Shown: positions 19,438 to 36,426, counted from the first letter of the stretch. The stretch is 64,000 nt of DNA from Tumebacillus avium (GCF_002162355.1 NZ_CP021434.1:1752501-1816500), one strand, 5' to 3'. Made by a program: numbers and translations. The notes: generated by a model from the sequence alone, not told the origin.

Positions 19438-20121
19438 ATGGCAAAAGTAGGCAAGAAATATGCTGAAGCTGTAAAGCTCGTTGATCGCGATACTCAGTAC
19501 GACGTGGCTGAGGCGATCGAGCTCGTAAAGAAGACCGCTGTTGCAAAGTTCGACGAAACTGTCGAAGTTGCTTTCCGTCTGGGCGTTGACCCGAAGAAAG
19601 CTGACCAGGCAATCCGCGGTGCGGTTGTTCTGCCGCATGGCACCGGTAAAGTATCTCGCGTACTCGTGTTCGCGAAAGGTGACAAGGCGAAAGAAGCAGA
19701 AGCTGCAGGCGCAGATTTCGTTGGCGATGAAGACATGATCAACAAGATCAACCAAGGCTGGTTCGATTTCGACGCTGTCGTCGCAACTCCGGACATGATG
19801 GCTTCGGTTGGTAAACTCGGCCGCGTTCTTGGTCCGAAGGGTCTCATGCCGAACCCGAAGACCGGTACCGTTACGTTCGACGTGACCAAGGCTGTTAATG
19901 AGATCAAAGCTGGTAAGATCGAATACCGCGTTGACCGTGCTGGTAACATCCATGCACCGATCGGCAAAGTTTCCTTCGAATCTGACAAGCTGATCGAGAA
20001 CCTCAACACGCTGGTTGATACCCTTCAAAAAGCGAAGCCGGCTTCCGCGAAAGGCCAGTACATGCGCAACGTTACCGTGTCCTCCACCATGGGCCCGGGC
20101 GTGAAGATCAACCTGCAATAA
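19438..20121 (+). CDS. rplA: Ribosomal protein uL1
   Basis: 227 residues. Forms the L1 stalk that helps move deacylated tRNA out of the E site and represses its own operon in many bacteria. Conserved block [14 protein letters not shown] near residue 125-140. ATG 19438 is preceded by AAGGAGGAAA; a longer in-frame reading would cover the intergenic hairpin and has no SD. Confidence 0.97.
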   Translation: MAKVGKKYAEAVKLVDRDTQYDVAEAIELVKKTAVAKFDETVEVAFRLGVDPKKADQAIRGAVVLPHGTGKVSRVLVFAKGDKAKEAEAAGADFVGDEDMINKINQGWFDFDAVVATPDMMASVGKLGRVLGPKGLMPNPKTGTVTFDVTKAVNEIKAGKIEYRVDRAGNIHAPIGKVSFESDKLIENLNTLVDTLQKAKPASAKGQYMRNVTVSSTMGPGVKINLQ

Positions 20122-20151
20122 TTTAACACAAAGAATCGAATGCAATATGCT

Positions 20152-20180
20152 TTGACTTTCGCGGTCAAGCATGATAATAT
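20152..20180 (+). promoter_or_regulatory. Promoter of rplJ-rplL
   Basis: TTGACT (20152-20157), 17 bp, TAATAT (20175-20180). Confidence 0.65.
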
Positions 20181-20186
20181 AGCTTC

Positions 20187-20320
20187 TGTTGCGAAGTGAA
20201 TAACAACGAACCGCAGACAGCAGGTGTCGAGGCAACTCGACTTAATGTCCTGCCGAGGTCAAGAAGTGATAACCTTTAACTAGGTAACTTATGCCCTCGT
20301 AGACTGTCTGCGGGGGTTTT
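20187..20320 (+). promoter_or_regulatory. L10 leader (attenuator) of rplJ-rplL
   Basis: The leader contains two competing structures. CCGCAGACAG (20211-20220) is the exact complement of CTGTCTGCGG (20304-20313), a long-range antiterminator stem. The same 3' bases also form a terminator, CCCTCGTAGA (20294-20303) with TCTGCGGGGG (20307-20316) and T residues. This matches the known L10 leader family, where the L10(L12)4 complex binding the leader favours termination. It matches in position and logic; protein binding is inferred. Confidence 0.88.
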
Positions 20321-20356
20321 CTTCTTGATCAAAGAAGCACACAGGAGGTGTAACGA

Positions 20357-20848
20357 ATGGGAATCCGTGAGGAAAAAGTAACTCTCGTCAATGAGATTGC
20401 TGAGAAGCTTCAGAACTCCAAGTCCACGATCATCGCTGACTACCGCGGTCTGACCGTGGCGGAAGCGACCGAACTGCGTAAGCGTCTGCGCGAAGCAGGT
20501 ATCGAGTTCCGCGTTCTGAAGAACACCATGACCCGTCGTGCTGCTGAACAAGTCAACTTGGGCGAAGTCAACCAATACCTGACCGGCCCGAACGCAATCG
20601 CGTTCTCCAATGACGATGTTGTAGCACCGGCTAAAATCCTCAACACTTTCGCGAAAGAGCACAAAGCTCTGGAACTGAAAGCTGGTATCGTTGAGGGCAA
20701 GGTGATTGGCCTTGAAGAAGTAACGGCTCTGGCAGAACTGCCGAACCGCGAAGGTCTGCTTTCCATGCTGCTTAGCGTCCTTCAAGCTCCGATGCGCAAC
20801 CTGGCATACGCTGTATCTCAGATTGCTGACCAGAAAGAGCAAGCGTAA
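20357..20848 (+). CDS. rplJ: Ribosomal protein uL10
   Basis: 163 residues. Base of the L7/L12 stalk: the N-terminal domain (1-130) binds 23S rRNA with L11, the C-terminal helix (about 135-163, [17 protein letters not shown]) carries L12 dimers. [18 protein letters not shown] is characteristic. Also the likely repressor acting on the leader upstream. SD AGGAGGTG. Confidence 0.97.
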   Translation: MGIREEKVTLVNEIAEKLQNSKSTIIADYRGLTVAEATELRKRLREAGIEFRVLKNTMTRRAAEQVNLGEVNQYLTGPNAIAFSNDDVVAPAKILNTFAKEHKALELKAGIVEGKVIGLEEVTALAELPNREGLLSMLLSVLQAPMRNLAYAVSQIADQKEQA

Positions 20849-20898
20849 CTTTTACGCACAAACAACTACACTTACACCATTTCTAGGAGGTCTCTCTA

Positions 20899-21264
20899 AT
20901 GTCTAAAGAACAAATCATTGAAGCCATTAAAGGCATGTCCGTTCTCGAACTGAACGACCTGGTAAAAGCAATCGAAGAAGAATTCGGCGTAACCGCTGCA
21001 GCTCCGATGGTTATGGCTGGCGGCGCAGCTGGCGGCGCGGTTGCTGAAGAGCAATCCGAATTCGACGTAATCCTGACCTCTGCTGGCGCTTCCAAGATCA
21101 ACGTAATCAAAGTTGTTCGCGAAATCACCGGCCTGGGCCTGAAAGAAGCAAAAGAAATCGTTGACAACGCTCCGAAAGCTCTGAAAGAAAAGATCTCCAA
21201 AGAAGAAGCTGACGGCATCAAAGCTAAGCTTGAAGAAGCTGGCGCAGCTGTTGAAGTTAAGTAA
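20899..21264 (+). CDS. rplL: Ribosomal protein bL12 (L7/L12)
   Basis: 121 residues. N-terminal dimerisation region (1-35), a flexible Ala/Gly-rich hinge ([15 protein letters not shown], about 36-52), and the C-terminal factor-binding domain ending with a lysine/glutamate-rich helix set ([20 protein letters not shown]). Recruits EF-Tu and EF-G. Present as multiple copies on L10; the gene follows rplJ by 50 bases and ends at a terminator. Confidence 0.97.
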   Translation: MSKEQIIEAIKGMSVLELNDLVKAIEEEFGVTAAAPMVMAGGAAGGAVAEEQSEFDVILTSAGASKINVIKVVREITGLGLKEAKEIVDNAPKALKEKISKEEADGIKAKLEEAGAAVEVK

Positions 21265-21284
21265 TTGCCCTTACGGCGATAAGA

Positions 21285-21317
21285 AGCACCTTGCCTCGTT
21301 GCAGGGTGCTTTTTTTA
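21285..21317 (+). terminator. Terminator after rplL
   Basis: AGCACCTTGC (21285-21294) pairs with GCAGGGTGCT (21301-21310), one G-T pair, then seven or eight T. Confidence 0.93.
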
Positions 21318-21380
21318 TGAAGTTTTCCCACTACTAGATAATGAAGGAATTGGGCAAAGTATACATTGGGAGGTGTGTTC

Positions 21381-21989
21381 GTGGGCGATCATTATTTTAC
21401 CAACCAGCCAAATGTGGAACACGACATCCGCACCATCCGCGTCACCTTGCGCGGTTTCAACCTCACGTTTTGGACGGACGCCGGCGTTTTTTCCAAAGGA
21501 GGCGTCGACTTCGGCAGCCAGCTCTTAATTGAAACGATGCAGATTCCGGAGGGGGCGAAAGTTCTCGATGTCGGCTGCGGCTACGGACCGATCGGGATCA
21601 CCGCCGCACTCCTCGCCGGAAGCGGAGATGTCACGCTGGTCGATGTCAACGAACGTGCAGTGGAACTGGCGCAGAAAAATATCGAGCAGAACTTGGCGCC
21701 GGGTGCGAAGGCAATCGTCAGCGATCGTTTTGAAAAAGTGGCCGGTGAGAAATTTGATGTGATCTTGACCAATCCGCCGATTCGCGCCGGCAAAGCGGTG
21801 GTGCACTCGATCTTTGAACGGGCGCCCGAACATCTCACCGAGACTGGCGAGCTGTGGGTGGTCATTCAAAAGAAGCAAGGCGCGCCGTCTGCGAAGAAAA
21901 AGCTCGAAGAGCTGTTCGACAGCGTGGAGGATGTCGCTCGGGACGCCGGGTTTCGGATTTTCCGCTGTCAAGGGGTTTTGCAGAATTGA
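21381..21989 (+). CDS. ybxB: Class I SAM-dependent rRNA methyltransferase, RsmC family (YbxB)
   Basis: 202 residues, Rossmann-like methyltransferase. SAM-binding motif I is VLDVGCGYGPIGI (about 60-72); the catalytic NPPIRAGK motif (about 133-140) is the NPPxxxGK form used for guanine N2 methylation by RsmC/RlmG enzymes. An equivalent gene lies between rplL and rpoB in B. subtilis. GTG 21381 follows GGGAGGTG by five bases; a TTG at 21366 in frame would overlap the SD. The exact rRNA target is inferred. Confidence 0.9.
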   Translation: MGDHYFTNQPNVEHDIRTIRVTLRGFNLTFWTDAGVFSKGGVDFGSQLLIETMQIPEGAKVLDVGCGYGPIGITAALLAGSGDVTLVDVNERAVELAQKNIEQNLAPGAKAIVSDRFEKVAGEKFDVILTNPPIRAGKAVVHSIFERAPEHLTETGELWVVIQKKQGAPSAKKKLEELFDSVEDVARDAGFRIFRCQGVLQN

Positions 21990-22013
21990 TGCGGAAAGTA
22001 AGAAGCTTCTAGG

Positions 22014-22042
22014 TTGACACTGTTTTTCCATTGTAGTATAGT
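22014..22042 (+). promoter_or_regulatory. SigA-type promoter of rpoB-rpoC
   Basis: Perfect TTGACA (22014-22019), 17 bp, TATAGT (22037-22042). The approximately 200-base leader that follows has a weak hairpin, ACTGC/GCAGT followed by five T near 22051-22084, which might attenuate. Confidence 0.7.
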
Positions 22043-22249
22043 TATGAAATGCATACTGCCAAATTGCCCCCATGCGCAGTTTTTCACGAATCTGTACGTG
22101 TTTAGGGAATGATTTGTGAATAATTCGCAGGTATTTTGGTAACGACTAAATATTACGTGGTTTTTCGAAATGTGTTTACATAACGTATCGCATTTTATTT
22201 TTTTGGGTGCGAGCGAGTGTGTGGATCAAAGGTATGAGGGGTGACAGAT

Positions 22250-25783
<3,534 letters not shown>

Positions 25784-25806
25784 GAACGGAAAGGGAGGTA
25801 GGCCCC

Positions 25807-28800
25807 TTGTTGGACGTCAACAACTTTGAGTACATGAAGATCGGGTTGGCATCCCCGGAAAAGATCCGCTCGTGGTCGCACGGGGAAGTCAAGAAACCTG
25901 AGACGATCAACTACCGGACCCTCAAGCCTGAAAAAGAAGGTCTGTTCTGCGAAAAAATCTTCGGACCAACCCGCGACTGGGAATGTCATTGCGGCAAGTA
26001 CAAGCGCGTTCGCTATAAAGGCGTCGTTTGTGACCGCTGCGGTGTAGAAGTCACGCGTGCAAAAGTCCGTCGGGAGCGTATGGGGCACATTGAACTTGCT
26101 GCCCCGGTCTCCCATATCTGGTACTTCAAAGGCATCCCGAGCCGCATGGGTCTCGTGCTGGACATGAGCCCGCGCTCGCTCGAGGAAGTCATCTACTTCG
26201 CATCCTACGTGGTAACCTCCGCAGGCGACACGCCGCTTGAATACAAGCAGTTGCTCTCCGAGAAGGAATACCGTTCGTACCGCGAAAAATACGGCTATGC
26301 TTTCGAAGCCGGCATGGGCGCTGAAGCGATCAAAAAGCTGCTGCTCCAAGTCGAAGTCGAAAAAGAAGTCGTGCAGCTCAAGGAAGAGCTGAAGTCTGCA
26401 CAAGGCCAGCGCCGCAACCGTGCGATCAAGCGTCTGGAAGTCATGGAAGCGTTCCGCACCTCGACCAACGCGCCGTCTTGGATGATCCTCGACGTGCTCC
26501 CGGTCATCCCGCCGGAACTGCGCCCGATGGTGCAGCTCGACGGCGGCCGCTTCGCGACGTCCGACTTGAACGACCTGTACCGCCGCGTGATCAACCGGAA
26601 CAACCGTCTCAAGCGTCTGCTTGACCTCGGCGCTCCGGACATCATCGTGCAAAACGAGAAGCGCATGCTGCAGGAAGCTGTAGACGCGCTGATCGACAAC
26701 GGCCGCCGCGGCCGTCCGGTAACGGGCCCGGGCAACCGTCCGCTCAAATCCCTTTCGCACATGCTGAAAGGGAAGCAAGGCCGCTTCCGTCAAAACCTGC
26801 TCGGGAAGCGCGTCGACTACTCTGGCCGTTCCGTTATCGTAGTAGGTCCGCACCTGCGCATGTATCAGTGCGGTCTGCCGAAAGAAATGGCGCTCGAGCT
26901 GTTCAAGCCGTTCGTCATGAAGGAACTCGTCGCCAAAGGCCTCGCGCACAACATCAAGAGCGCGAAGCGCAAAGTGGAGCGCGTCTCGGCGGAAGTGTGG
27001 GATGTGCTGGAAGAGGTCATCAAGGAACATCCGGTGCTCCTCAACCGCGCACCAACCTTGCACCGTCTGGGCATCCAGGCGTTCGAACCGACGCTGGTCG
27101 AAGGTCGCGCGATCAAGCTCCATCCGCTCGTATGTACGGCGTATAACGCCGACTTTGACGGCGACCAGATGGCAGTCCACGTTCCGCTGTCTGCAGAAGC
27201 ACAAGCGGAAGCGCGTCTCCTGATGCTGGCAGCACACAACATCCTCAACCCGAAAGACGGCAAACCGGTCGTCACTCCGACGCAGGACATGGTTCTCGGC
27301 TCGTACTACCTGACCATGGACCGCGTAGGCGAACCGGGCGAAGGACGTGTGTTCCACTCGACGACAGAAGCGCTGCTCGCTTACGATATGGGTCAAGTCT
27401 CGCTGCACACGCGGATCATCATTCCGGCGAAAGTGCTCGGCAAGACCTCCTTTACCGAACAGCAGCAAAATGCGTACCTGATCACCACTCCGGGCAAGAT
27501 CATCTTCAACGAGATTTTCCCGGCTGACTTCCCGTTCATCAACTCCGCGAAGCAGGAAAACCTGCTCAAAGGGACACCTGATATGTTCTTCATCTATGAC
27601 AAGTCGTCCGACTTCCGCGCAGCAGCTGCTGCTGTGGAACCGCAGTCGGCTGTCGTCAAAGGCTACATCGGGCAGATCATCGCGGAATGTTTCCGCCGTT
27701 ACGGCACGACGATCACTTCGGAGACGCTCGACAAGATCAAAGCGATGGCGTTTAAATACTCGACCAGAGCCGGGATCACCATCTCCGTTGCGGACATCAT
27801 CGTTCCGAAGGCGAAGTATGACATCATCACGCAAGCGGAAGAGAAAGTCGCGTCGGTCACCAAGCAGTTCCGCCGCGGTCTGATCACCGACGACGAGCGC
27901 TATGACCGCGTCATCTCCGTCTGGTCGAAAGCAAAAGACGAGATCACGTCCGTGCTGATGGGCTCCTTGGACCGCTACAACCCGATTTACATGATGGCGC
28001 ACTCCGGTGCGCGCGGTAACGTATCGCAGATCACCCAGCTCGCAGGGATGCGCGGTCTGATGGCGAACCCGTCCGGCCGGATCATCGAGTTGCCGATCAA
28101 GTCGAACTTCCGTGAAGGCCTCACCGTACTCGAGTACTTCATCTCGACGCACGGTGCCCGTAAAGGTCTTGCGGATACCGCGCTCCGTACCGCCGACTCC
28201 GGTTACCTCACCCGCCGCCTCGTCGACGTCGCGCAAGACGTCATCGTCCGCCAGCAAGACTGCGGCACCGACAAAGGCGTTTGGGCCGAAGAGATCCGCG
28301 ACGGCAAGGAAGTCATCGAGGAATTGTTTGACCGCATCGTCGGCCGCATTACCTTCCAGCAAGTCGTTCATCCTGAGACGGGCGAAGTGATCGTCGACGT
28401 GAACGAACAGATCGACGAAGAGATGGGCCGCACCATCATCGGCGCGAACATCGAACGCGTCTACATCCGCTCTGTCACCGCTTGCCGCACCCAGCACGGC
28501 GTCTGCATCAACTGCTACGGCCGCAACCTGGCGACCGGCAACATGGTGGAGATCGGCGAGGCGGTCGGCATCATCGCCGCACAGTCGATCGGTGAACCGG
28601 GTACCCAGCTGACCATGCGTACGTTCCATACCGGGGGCGTTGCGGGTGATGACATCACCCAAGGTTTGCCGCGTATCCAGGAATTGTTCGAAGCACGTAA
28701 CCCGAAAGGCCAAGCGATCATCACCGAGATCGACGGCACCGTATCTGACATCCGCGAAGTCAAAGACAAGCGCGAGATCGAAGTTTCCGGCAATGCTGAA

Positions 28801-29469
28801 GTCAAGGTGTATCCGGTTCCGTACGGCTCCCGCATCCGCGTGGCCGTAGGCAAGGTGATCGAGGCGGGCGACGAGCTGACCGAGGGTTCCATTGACCCGA
28901 AAGACATGCTGAAGGTAAAAGGCATCCACGGCGTGCAGATGTACCTGCTGCGCGAAGTGCAGCGCGTATACCGTCTGCAGGGCGTTGAGATCAACGACAA
29001 GCACGTTGAGGTTATGGTCCGCCAGATGCTGCGCAAAGTCCGCATCATCGACGCAGGCGACACCACCCTGTTGCCGGGCACCTATGTCGACATCTACGAG
29101 TTTGAGAAGGCGAACATGCCTGTGCTGATCACCGGCAAGGGCGATCCGGCTGTCGCGCGCCCTGCGTTGCTTGGTATTACCAAAGCATCGCTGGAGACCG
29201 ACTCCTTCCTCTCTGCAGCGTCCTTCCAGGAGACTACCCGTGTCCTGACCGAAGCTGCGATCAAGGGGAAAGTGGACCGTCTGCTCGGCCTCAAAGAGAA
29301 CGTCATCATCGGTAAGCTGGTTCCGGCCGGCACCGGGATGTCCCGTTACCGCAACATTAAGATCGAAGACGGCACCGAGACGGATGAGGAAACTCTGTCC
29401 ACCGAGGGCGGATCCCACGACGAGATCGAAGGTTCCGAGCTGGAAACGGTCGAAACGGCTGTTGAATAA
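25807..29469 (+). CDS. rpoC: RNA polymerase beta' subunit
   Basis: 1220 residues. N-terminal zinc finger ([20 protein letters not shown] near 58-78), catalytic magnesium triad in [14 protein letters not shown] near 447, bridge-helix/trigger-loop region including [12 protein letters not shown]. The C-terminal 35 residues are acidic and variable. Starts TTG TTG at 25807; GGGAGGT lies seven bases upstream. Follows rpoB after 23 bases. Confidence 0.98.
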   Translation: MLDVNNFEYMKIGLASPEKIRSWSHGEVKKPETINYRTLKPEKEGLFCEKIFGPTRDWECHCGKYKRVRYKGVVCDRCGVEVTRAKVRRERMGHIELAAPVSHIWYFKGIPSRMGLVLDMSPRSLEEVIYFASYVVTSAGDTPLEYKQLLSEKEYRSYREKYGYAFEAGMGAEAIKKLLLQVEVEKEVVQLKEELKSAQGQRRNRAIKRLEVMEAFRTSTNAPSWMILDVLPVIPPELRPMVQLDGGRFATSDLNDLYRRVINRNNRLKRLLDLGAPDIIVQNEKRMLQEAVDALIDNGRRGRPVTGPGNRPLKSLSHMLKGKQGRFRQNLLGKRVDYSGRSVIVVGPHLRMYQCGLPKEMALELFKPFVMKELVAKGLAHNIKSAKRKVERVSAEVWDVLEEVIKEHPVLLNRAPTLHRLGIQAFEPTLVEGRAIKLHPLVCTAYNADFDGDQMAVHVPLSAEAQAEARLLMLAAHNILNPKDGKPVVTPTQDMVLGSYYLTMDRVGEPGEGRVFHSTTEALLAYDMGQVSLHTRIIIPAKVLGKTSFTEQQQNAYLITTPGKIIFNEIFPADFPFINSAKQENLLKGTPDMFFIYDKSSDFRAAAAAVEPQSAVVKGYIGQIIAECFRRYGTTITSETLDKIKAMAFKYSTRAGITISVADIIVPKAKYDIITQAEEKVASVTKQFRRGLITDDERYDRVISVWSKAKDEITSVLMGSLDRYNPIYMMAHSGARGNVSQITQLAGMRGLMANPSGRIIELPIKSNFREGLTVLEYFISTHGARKGLADTALRTADSGYLTRRLVDVAQDVIVRQQDCGTDKGVWAEEIRDGKEVIEELFDRIVGRITFQQVVHPETGEVIVDVNEQIDEEMGRTIIGANIERVYIRSVTACRTQHGVCINCYGRNLATGNMVEIGEAVGIIAAQSIGEPGTQLTMRTFHTGGVAGDDITQGLPRIQELFEARNPKGQAIITEIDGTVSDIREVKDKREIEVSGNAEVKVYPVPYGSRIRVAVGKVIEAGDELTEGSIDPKDMLKVKGIHGVQMYLLREVQRVYRLQGVEINDKHVEVMVRQMLRKVRIIDAGDTTLLPGTYVDIYEFEKANMPVLITGKGDPAVARPALLGITKASLETDSFLSAASFQETTRVLTEAAIKGKVDRLLGLKENVIIGKLVPAGTGMSRYRNIKIEDGTETDEETLSTEGGSHDEIEGSELETVETAVE

Positions 29470-29473
29470 ACAT

Positions 29474-29528
29474 GCAGGCCACAGGAAGGCGCTCCCTTAC
29501 GGCGGGCGCCTTCCCGCTGGCTTTCTGC
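29474..29528 (+). terminator. Large stem-loop after rpoC
   Basis: GGAAGGCGC (29484-29492) pairs perfectly with GCGCCTTCC (29506-29514), extended by GCAG and GCCA on the left with TGGC and CTGC on the right. There is no T-tract, so termination may be factor-assisted or partial. Confidence 0.55.
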
Positions 29529-29785
29529 CATGGAGATAAAAATAATTTTGCGAGCCGTCCGGAAGTGTTGACTTCCTGCAAACTAGGTGATACAATCTCG
29601 TAGTGTGCCTGAGGTCATCGTTTAAGACAAGCAGTCATGTTGCTGGTGACTGTGTCGCACATCGCTTGTCATTAGGTATTTTGGCTGGCTGATCTAAGTT
29701 AGTTCGCCACTTACCTTTTTCATTTGCCTAACCATGAGCCACCGGGCTCTGTGGACTTGAAACTTTGGAAGGAGGTGCAGCAACA
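29529..29785 (+). promoter_or_regulatory. str operon regulatory region and leader
   Basis: No gene is visible, and no L7Ae-like rplGB gene, which B. subtilis has here. The region contains the AATAATTTTGCGAG motif (29541-29554), a promoter, and a leader hairpin GACAAGC (29626-29632)/GCTTGTC (29664-29670) with inner AGTCA/TGACT. A second small hairpin GAGCC/GGGCTC is near 29736. Confidence 0.65.
29568..29596 (+). promoter_or_regulatory. SigA-type promoter of the str operon
   Basis: TTGACT (29568-29573), 17 bp, TACAAT (29591-29596) preceded by TGA (extended -10). Confidence 0.75.
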
Positions 29786-30205
29786 ATGCCGACAATTAAC
29801 CAATTGGTACGCAAAGGCCGTAAGTCCGTCGAGAAGAAATCGACTGCACCGGCGCTGCAGAAAGGCTACAACAGCTTCGTAAAGGAGCAAACCGATCTGC
29901 CGTCCCCGCAAAAGCGTGGGGTTTGCACTCGCGTAGGTACCATGACCCCGAAGAAACCGAACTCCGCACTGCGTAAGTATGCGCGTGTTCGTTTGACCAA
30001 CGGTATCGAGGTAACCGCGTACATCCCGGGTATCGGTCACAACTTGCAAGAACACAGCGTGGTTCTCGTTCGTGGCGGCCGTGTAAAAGACCTTCCGGGT
30101 GTTCGTTACCACATCGTTCGCGGCGCACTGGACACTGCAGGCGTGAAAGACCGCATGCAAGCTCGTTCCAAGTACGGCGCGAAGCGTCCGAAAGCGAAGA
30201 AGTAA
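29786..30205 (+). CDS. rpsL: Ribosomal protein uS12
   Basis: 139 residues. Decoding-centre protein; [11 protein letters not shown] carries the wild-type lysine at the position mutated in streptomycin resistance, and GVRYHIVRG precedes the second resistance site region. GGAGGTG precedes ATG 29786. First gene of the str operon. Confidence 0.98.
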   Translation: MPTINQLVRKGRKSVEKKSTAPALQKGYNSFVKEQTDLPSPQKRGVCTRVGTMTPKKPNSALRKYARVRLTNGIEVTAYIPGIGHNLQEHSVVLVRGGRVKDLPGVRYHIVRGALDTAGVKDRMQARSKYGAKRPKAKK

Positions 30206-30208
30206 TGA

Positions 30209-30718
<510 letters not shown>

Positions 30719-30736
30719 GATTTATAAATTACGTGT

Positions 30737-30779
30737 TCGGATAGGTTCTCTTTGGGATCTGTCCGATCACCTGTATACT
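30737..30779 (+). promoter_or_regulatory. Hairpin and possible promoter before fusA
   Basis: TCGGATAG (30737-30744) pairs with CTGTCCGA (30759-30766), extended by GTG/CAC. Overlapping it, TTGGGA (30752-30757), 16 bp and TATACT (30774-30779) could form an internal promoter for fusA-tuf. Both are tentative. Confidence 0.4.
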
Positions 30780-30804
30780 TATTTGAGAAAGGAGGATGTG
30801 CCAT

Positions 30805-32880
30805 ATGTCCCGTAAGTTCCCTCTTGAGAGAACAAGAAACATCGGTATCATGGCTCACATCGACGCTGGTAAAACCACTACCACCGAGCGCGTCCTGTTC
30901 TACACCGGCCGCGTGCATAAGATCGGTGAAGTGCACGAAGGTGCAGCGACGATGGACTGGATGGTCCAGGAGCAAGAGCGTGGTATCACGATCACATCCG
31001 CTGCAACCACTGCAGAATGGAACAACCACCGCATCAACATTATCGACACACCAGGTCACGTGGACTTCACTGTTGAAGTTGAGCGTTCCCTGCGCGTCCT
31101 CGATGGTTCGGTAGGCGTATTCTGCGCGAAGGGCGGCGTTGAACCGCAGTCCGAGACCGTATGGCGCCAAGCGGACAAGTACTCCGTTCCGCGTATCGCA
31201 TACGTCAACAAGATGGACATCATCGGTGCTGACTTCTTCCGTTGCATCGACATGATGCGCGATCGCCTCAAGGCGAACGCTGTGCCGCTGCATTTGCCGA
31301 TCGGCGCAGAAGACACCTTCCAAGGCATGGTTGACCTGGTCACCATGAAAGCGGTCATCTACACCGACGACCTTGGCAAGACCTCTGAGCAGGCTGAAAT
31401 CCCGGCTGACCTCAAAGACCGCGCTGAAGAGCTGCGCGCATCCCTCGTGGAAGCTGTTGCAGAACTTGACGAAGAGCTGATGATGAAATACCTCGAAGGC
31501 GAAGAAATCACCACCGAGGAAATCAAAGCTGCTCTGCGCAAAGGCGTAATCAACGTTCAGATCATCCCGGTTCTGTGCGGTTCCTCGTACAAGAACAAGG
31601 GTGTTCAGCAAATGCTGGACGCTGTTGTTGATTACATGCCGGCTCCGACCGACGTTCCGGCGATCAAAGGCGTTACCGAAGACGGTGAAGAGACTGAGCG
31701 TCCGTCCTCCGACACTGAGCCGTTCGCGGCTCTGGCGTTCAAGATCATGACTGACCCGTTTGTAGGTAAGCTGGCGTTCTTCCGCGTTTACTCTGGTGTT
31801 CTGACCTCGGGCTCCTATGTCCTGAACTCCACCAAAGGCAAGCGTGAACGTATCGGCCGTATCCTGCAGATGCATGCCAACCACCGTGAAGAGATCTCGA
31901 CCGTTTACTCGGGCGACATCGCTGCAGCAGTTGGTTTGAAAGACACCACCACCGGTGACACTCTGTGCGACGAGAAGAGCGTTGTTATCCTCGAGTCCAT
32001 GGAATTCCCGGAGCCGGTTATCTCCCTCTCCCTCGAGCCGAAGTCCAAAGCAGACCAAGATAAACTTGGTATCGCTCTGTCCAAGCTCGCAGAGGAAGAC
32101 CCGACCTTCAAAACCTACACCGACCAAGAGACCGGTCAAACGATCATCTCCGGTATGGGCGAGCTGCACCTTGAAATCATCGTAGACCGTCTCCTGCGCG
32201 AATTCAAAGTTGAAACCAACGTTGGTAAGCCGCAGGTTGCGTACAAAGAAACCATCTCTTCCAAAGTGAAGATCGAAGGTAAATTCGTACGTCAGTCCGG
32301 TGGTAAAGGTCAATACGGTCACGTATGGCTCGAGCTGGAACCGCTTGAGCGCGGCGCTGGCTACCAATTCGAAAACAAGATCGTCGGCGGCGTTGTTCCG
32401 CGCGAATACGTCCCGGCTGTCGATAACGGTATTCAAGAAGCTATGAGCAACGGTATCCTTGCTGGTTACCCGCTCATCGACATGAAAGCTACGATCATCG
32501 ATGGTTCTTACCATGACGTCGACTCCTCCGAGATGGCGTTTAAGATCGCAGGCTCCATGGCACTGAAAGCCGGCGCTGTGAAAGCAGGCCCGGTCATTCT
32601 TGAGCCGATCATGAAGGTTGAAGTTATCGTTCCGGAAGAATACATGGGCGATATCATGGGCGACGTCAACTCTCGTCGCGGCCGTATCGAAGGTATGGAA
32701 ACCCGTGCAGGTGCACAAGTCATCCGCGCTTACGTTCCGCTTTCCGAAATGTTCGGTTACGCAACTACCCTGCGTTCCCGTACCCAAGGCCGTGGCCAGT
32801 ATGCGATGGAGTTCTTTGCCTTCGAAGAAACCCCGAAATCCATCACGCAAGAAATCATCGCCAAAAACAAAGGCGAGTAA
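30805..32880 (+). CDS. fusA: Elongation factor G
   Basis: 691 residues. Translocation GTPase. G1 AHIDAGKTT (about 17-25), switch [11 protein letters not shown]3 DTPGHVDF, G4 NKMD; domain [14 protein letters not shown] and the C-terminal domains follow. ATG 30805 is nine bases after AAAGGAGG; the in-frame ATG 30796 abuts that SD and is not favoured. Confidence 0.98.
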   Translation: MSRKFPLERTRNIGIMAHIDAGKTTTTERVLFYTGRVHKIGEVHEGAATMDWMVQEQERGITITSAATTAEWNNHRINIIDTPGHVDFTVEVERSLRVLDGSVGVFCAKGGVEPQSETVWRQADKYSVPRIAYVNKMDIIGADFFRCIDMMRDRLKANAVPLHLPIGAEDTFQGMVDLVTMKAVIYTDDLGKTSEQAEIPADLKDRAEELRASLVEAVAELDEELMMKYLEGEEITTEEIKAALRKGVINVQIIPVLCGSSYKNKGVQQMLDAVVDYMPAPTDVPAIKGVTEDGEETERPSSDTEPFAALAFKIMTDPFVGKLAFFRVYSGVLTSGSYVLNSTKGKRERIGRILQMHANHREEISTVYSGDIAAAVGLKDTTTGDTLCDEKSVVILESMEFPEPVISLSLEPKSKADQDKLGIALSKLAEEDPTFKTYTDQETGQTIISGMGELHLEIIVDRLLREFKVETNVGKPQVAYKETISSKVKIEGKFVRQSGGKGQYGHVWLELEPLERGAGYQFENKIVGGVVPREYVPAVDNGIQEAMSNGILAGYPLIDMKATIIDGSYHDVDSSEMAFKIAGSMALKAGAVKAGPVILEPIMKVEVIVPEEYMGDIMGDVNSRRGRIEGMETRAGAQVIRAYVPLSEMFGYATTLRSRTQGRGQYAMEFFAFEETPKSITQEIIAKNKGE

Positions 32881-32910
32881 TTTATACACGAATAAGAGGA
32901 GTTGACCAAA

Positions 32911-34098
<1,188 letters not shown>

Positions 34099-34112
34099 TT
34101 ACCCTTCGGGCG

Positions 34113-34149
34113 AAGAGGACGAATCTTTCGAGATTCGTCCTCTTTTTTT
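34113..34149 (+). terminator. Terminator of the str operon
   Basis: A 14-bp perfect stem, AAGAGGACGAATCT with AGATTCGTCCTCTT, capped by a TTCG tetraloop and followed by seven T. Confidence 0.97.
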
Positions 34150-34198
34150 GTTTTCGCAACGATTTTTCTATTTTCATCATTTTCCATAGCGATAGGCT

Positions 34199-34227
34199 TT
34201 GACATTTCACGCATCATCCTCTAAAAT
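34199..34227 (+). promoter_or_regulatory. S10 operon promoter P1
   Basis: Perfect TTGACA (34199-34204), 17 bp, TAAAAT (34222-34227). Confidence 0.7.
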
Positions 34228-34334
34228 AGGAGAAGTGTCCTACTGAAACGAAGACAACACGCTCGTGTGTTCCATAAAATCAGGACCCTCCAAAAAGAGG
34301 ATGAATAATTTTGCGAGACACATCGACAAATAGC

Positions 34335-34363
34335 TTGTCTTTTAAGAGTCGAAGTAGTATACT
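34335..34363 (+). promoter_or_regulatory. S10 operon promoter P2
   Basis: TTGTCT (34335-34340), 17 bp, TATACT (34358-34363). Confidence 0.6.
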
Positions 34364-34391
34364 TTTAAATTGTTGGTCTTGACTGCGATGA

Positions 34392-34808
<417 letters not shown>

Positions 34809-34838
34809 ACCCAATTTCTAATTTGAGGAGGTGTCAAC

Positions 34839-35462
34839 ATGAAAGGTATCTTGGGACGTAAACTCGGTATGACTCAGGTGTTTACTGAAGAAGGTAACGT
34901 CGTTCCGGTAACTGTTATCGAAGCAGGTCCGAACGTAGTTCTTCAAAAGAAAGACCTTGCAAACGATGGCTACGAAGCGATCCAGCTCGGCTTTGCTGAC
35001 AAGAAGAACGTGAACAAGCCGGCGCAAGGCCATGCAGCAAAGGCAAACACCACCCCCAAGCGCTACGTTCGTGAAATGCGCGGAGTTGATCTGGCAGCAT
35101 ACGAAGTAGGTCAAGTCTTGAATGCTGACGTATTTGCAGCTGGTGAAATTGTCGACGTTGTTGGTGTATCGAAGGGTAAAGGTTTCGCTGGTGCGATCAA
35201 GCGCCACAACCAATCCCGCGGTCCGATGGCTCACGGTTCCCGTTACCATCGTCGCCCTGGTTCCCTCGGCTCCATCAACCCGGGCCGCGTATTTAAAGGA
35301 CAAACCCTCCCGGGTCGTATGGGTGGCGAGCGTATTACCGTTCAGAACCTCGAAGTCATCAAGATTGACACCGAGCGCAACCTGCTGCTCGTTAAAGGTT
35401 CTATTCCGGGTCCGAAAAACTCCTTCGTAACAGTCAAGTCGGCTGTTAAGGCGGGTAAATAA
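34839..35462 (+). CDS. rplC: Ribosomal protein uL3
   Basis: 207 residues. Early assembly protein of the 50S subunit reaching toward the peptidyl transferase centre; it also assists Mini-III in 23S processing in Bacillus, and mrnC lies in this window. The long extension contains [26 protein letters not shown] precedes the ATG; 30 bases after rpsJ. Confidence 0.98.
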   Translation: MKGILGRKLGMTQVFTEEGNVVPVTVIEAGPNVVLQKKDLANDGYEAIQLGFADKKNVNKPAQGHAAKANTTPKRYVREMRGVDLAAYEVGQVLNADVFAAGEIVDVVGVSKGKGFAGAIKRHNQSRGPMAHGSRYHRRPGSLGSINPGRVFKGQTLPGRMGGERITVQNLEVIKIDTERNLLLVKGSIPGPKNSFVTVKSAVKAGK

Positions 35463-35492
35463 ATCATTTCTTAGGAAAGGAGGAGACCCTAC

Positions 35493-36113
35493 ATGCCGAA
35501 AGTGCCTGTATATAACATGAGTGGCTCCCAAGTTGGAGAGATCGAACTCTCCGAAACCGTGTTCGGTATCACCCCGAACCAACACGTGCTGCACGAAGCA
35601 GTTGTCATGCAACAAGCATCTCTGCGCCGTGGTACTCACGATGTAAAGAACCGTTCCGAAGTTCGCGGCGGCGGCCGTAAGCCGTGGCGTCAAAAGGGTA
35701 CCGGTCGTGCGCGCCAAGGTTCCATCCGCTCCCCGCAATGGGTAGGCGGTGGTACCGTATTTGGTCCGACCCCGCGTTCCTACGCTTACAAGCTCCCGAA
35801 GAAAGTTCGTCGTCTGGCGCTGAAATCCGCGCTCGCTACGAAAGTAAACGCGAACGAAATCTTCGTACTCGATGCATTGACCATTGATGCTCCGAAGACG
35901 AAGGACATGGTGAAGCTCCTGAACAACCTGAAGCTCGGCAAAGCTCTGATCGTTGCAAGCGAGAAGGATGCAAACATCGCTCTCTCTGCACGTAACATTC
36001 CGGGCGTGAAATTCGTCGATGCTACCGGTATCAACGTACTGGATCTTCTCCATCACGATGCACTCGTCATTACTAAAGACGCAGTGGCTAAAGTCGAGGA
36101 GGTGTTCGCATAA
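35493..36113 (+). CDS. rplD: Ribosomal protein uL4
   Basis: 206 residues. Lines the peptide exit tunnel. The extended loop [24 protein letters not shown] segment (about 45-70) is the macrolide-sensitive tunnel tip and appears intact. Its stop overlaps the rplW start (TAATG), giving coupled translation. Confidence 0.98.
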   Translation: MPKVPVYNMSGSQVGEIELSETVFGITPNQHVLHEAVVMQQASLRRGTHDVKNRSEVRGGGRKPWRQKGTGRARQGSIRSPQWVGGGTVFGPTPRSYAYKLPKKVRRLALKSALATKVNANEIFVLDALTIDAPKTKDMVKLLNNLKLGKALIVASEKDANIALSARNIPGVKFVDATGINVLDLLHHDALVITKDAVAKVEEVFA

Positions 36114-36403
36114 TGAAGAACGCACGCGACATCATCAAGCGTCCGGTGATCACCGAGCGCACCACTGACCTGATGGAAGAAAACAAGTTCGTTTTCGAAG
36201 TAGACCTGAAAGCGAACAAGACTGAAATCAAAGCAGCTCTCGAAGAAATCTTCGGCGTAACCATCGACAAGGTTAACACTTTGCGCGTTCCGTCCAAGAA
36301 AAAGCGCGTAGGCCGCCATGTTGGCCGCACGTCCGAGTGGAAAAAGGCGATTGTTACCTTGACCGCGGACTCGAAACCGCTTAACTTCTTCGAAGGTGCG
36401 TAA
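36113..36403 (+). CDS. rplW: Ribosomal protein uL23
   Basis: 96 residues. Sits at the tunnel exit and docks trigger factor and signal recognition particle. [17 protein letters not shown] start and [22 protein letters not shown] basic loop identify it. Starts on the last base of the rplD stop codon. Confidence 0.97.
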   Translation: MKNARDIIKRPVITERTTDLMEENKFVFEVDLKANKTEIKAALEEIFGVTIDKVNTLRVPSKKKRVGRHVGRTSEWKKAIVTLTADSKPLNFFEGA

Positions 36404-36426
36404 CCACTAAGAAGGAGGGACTTCCT

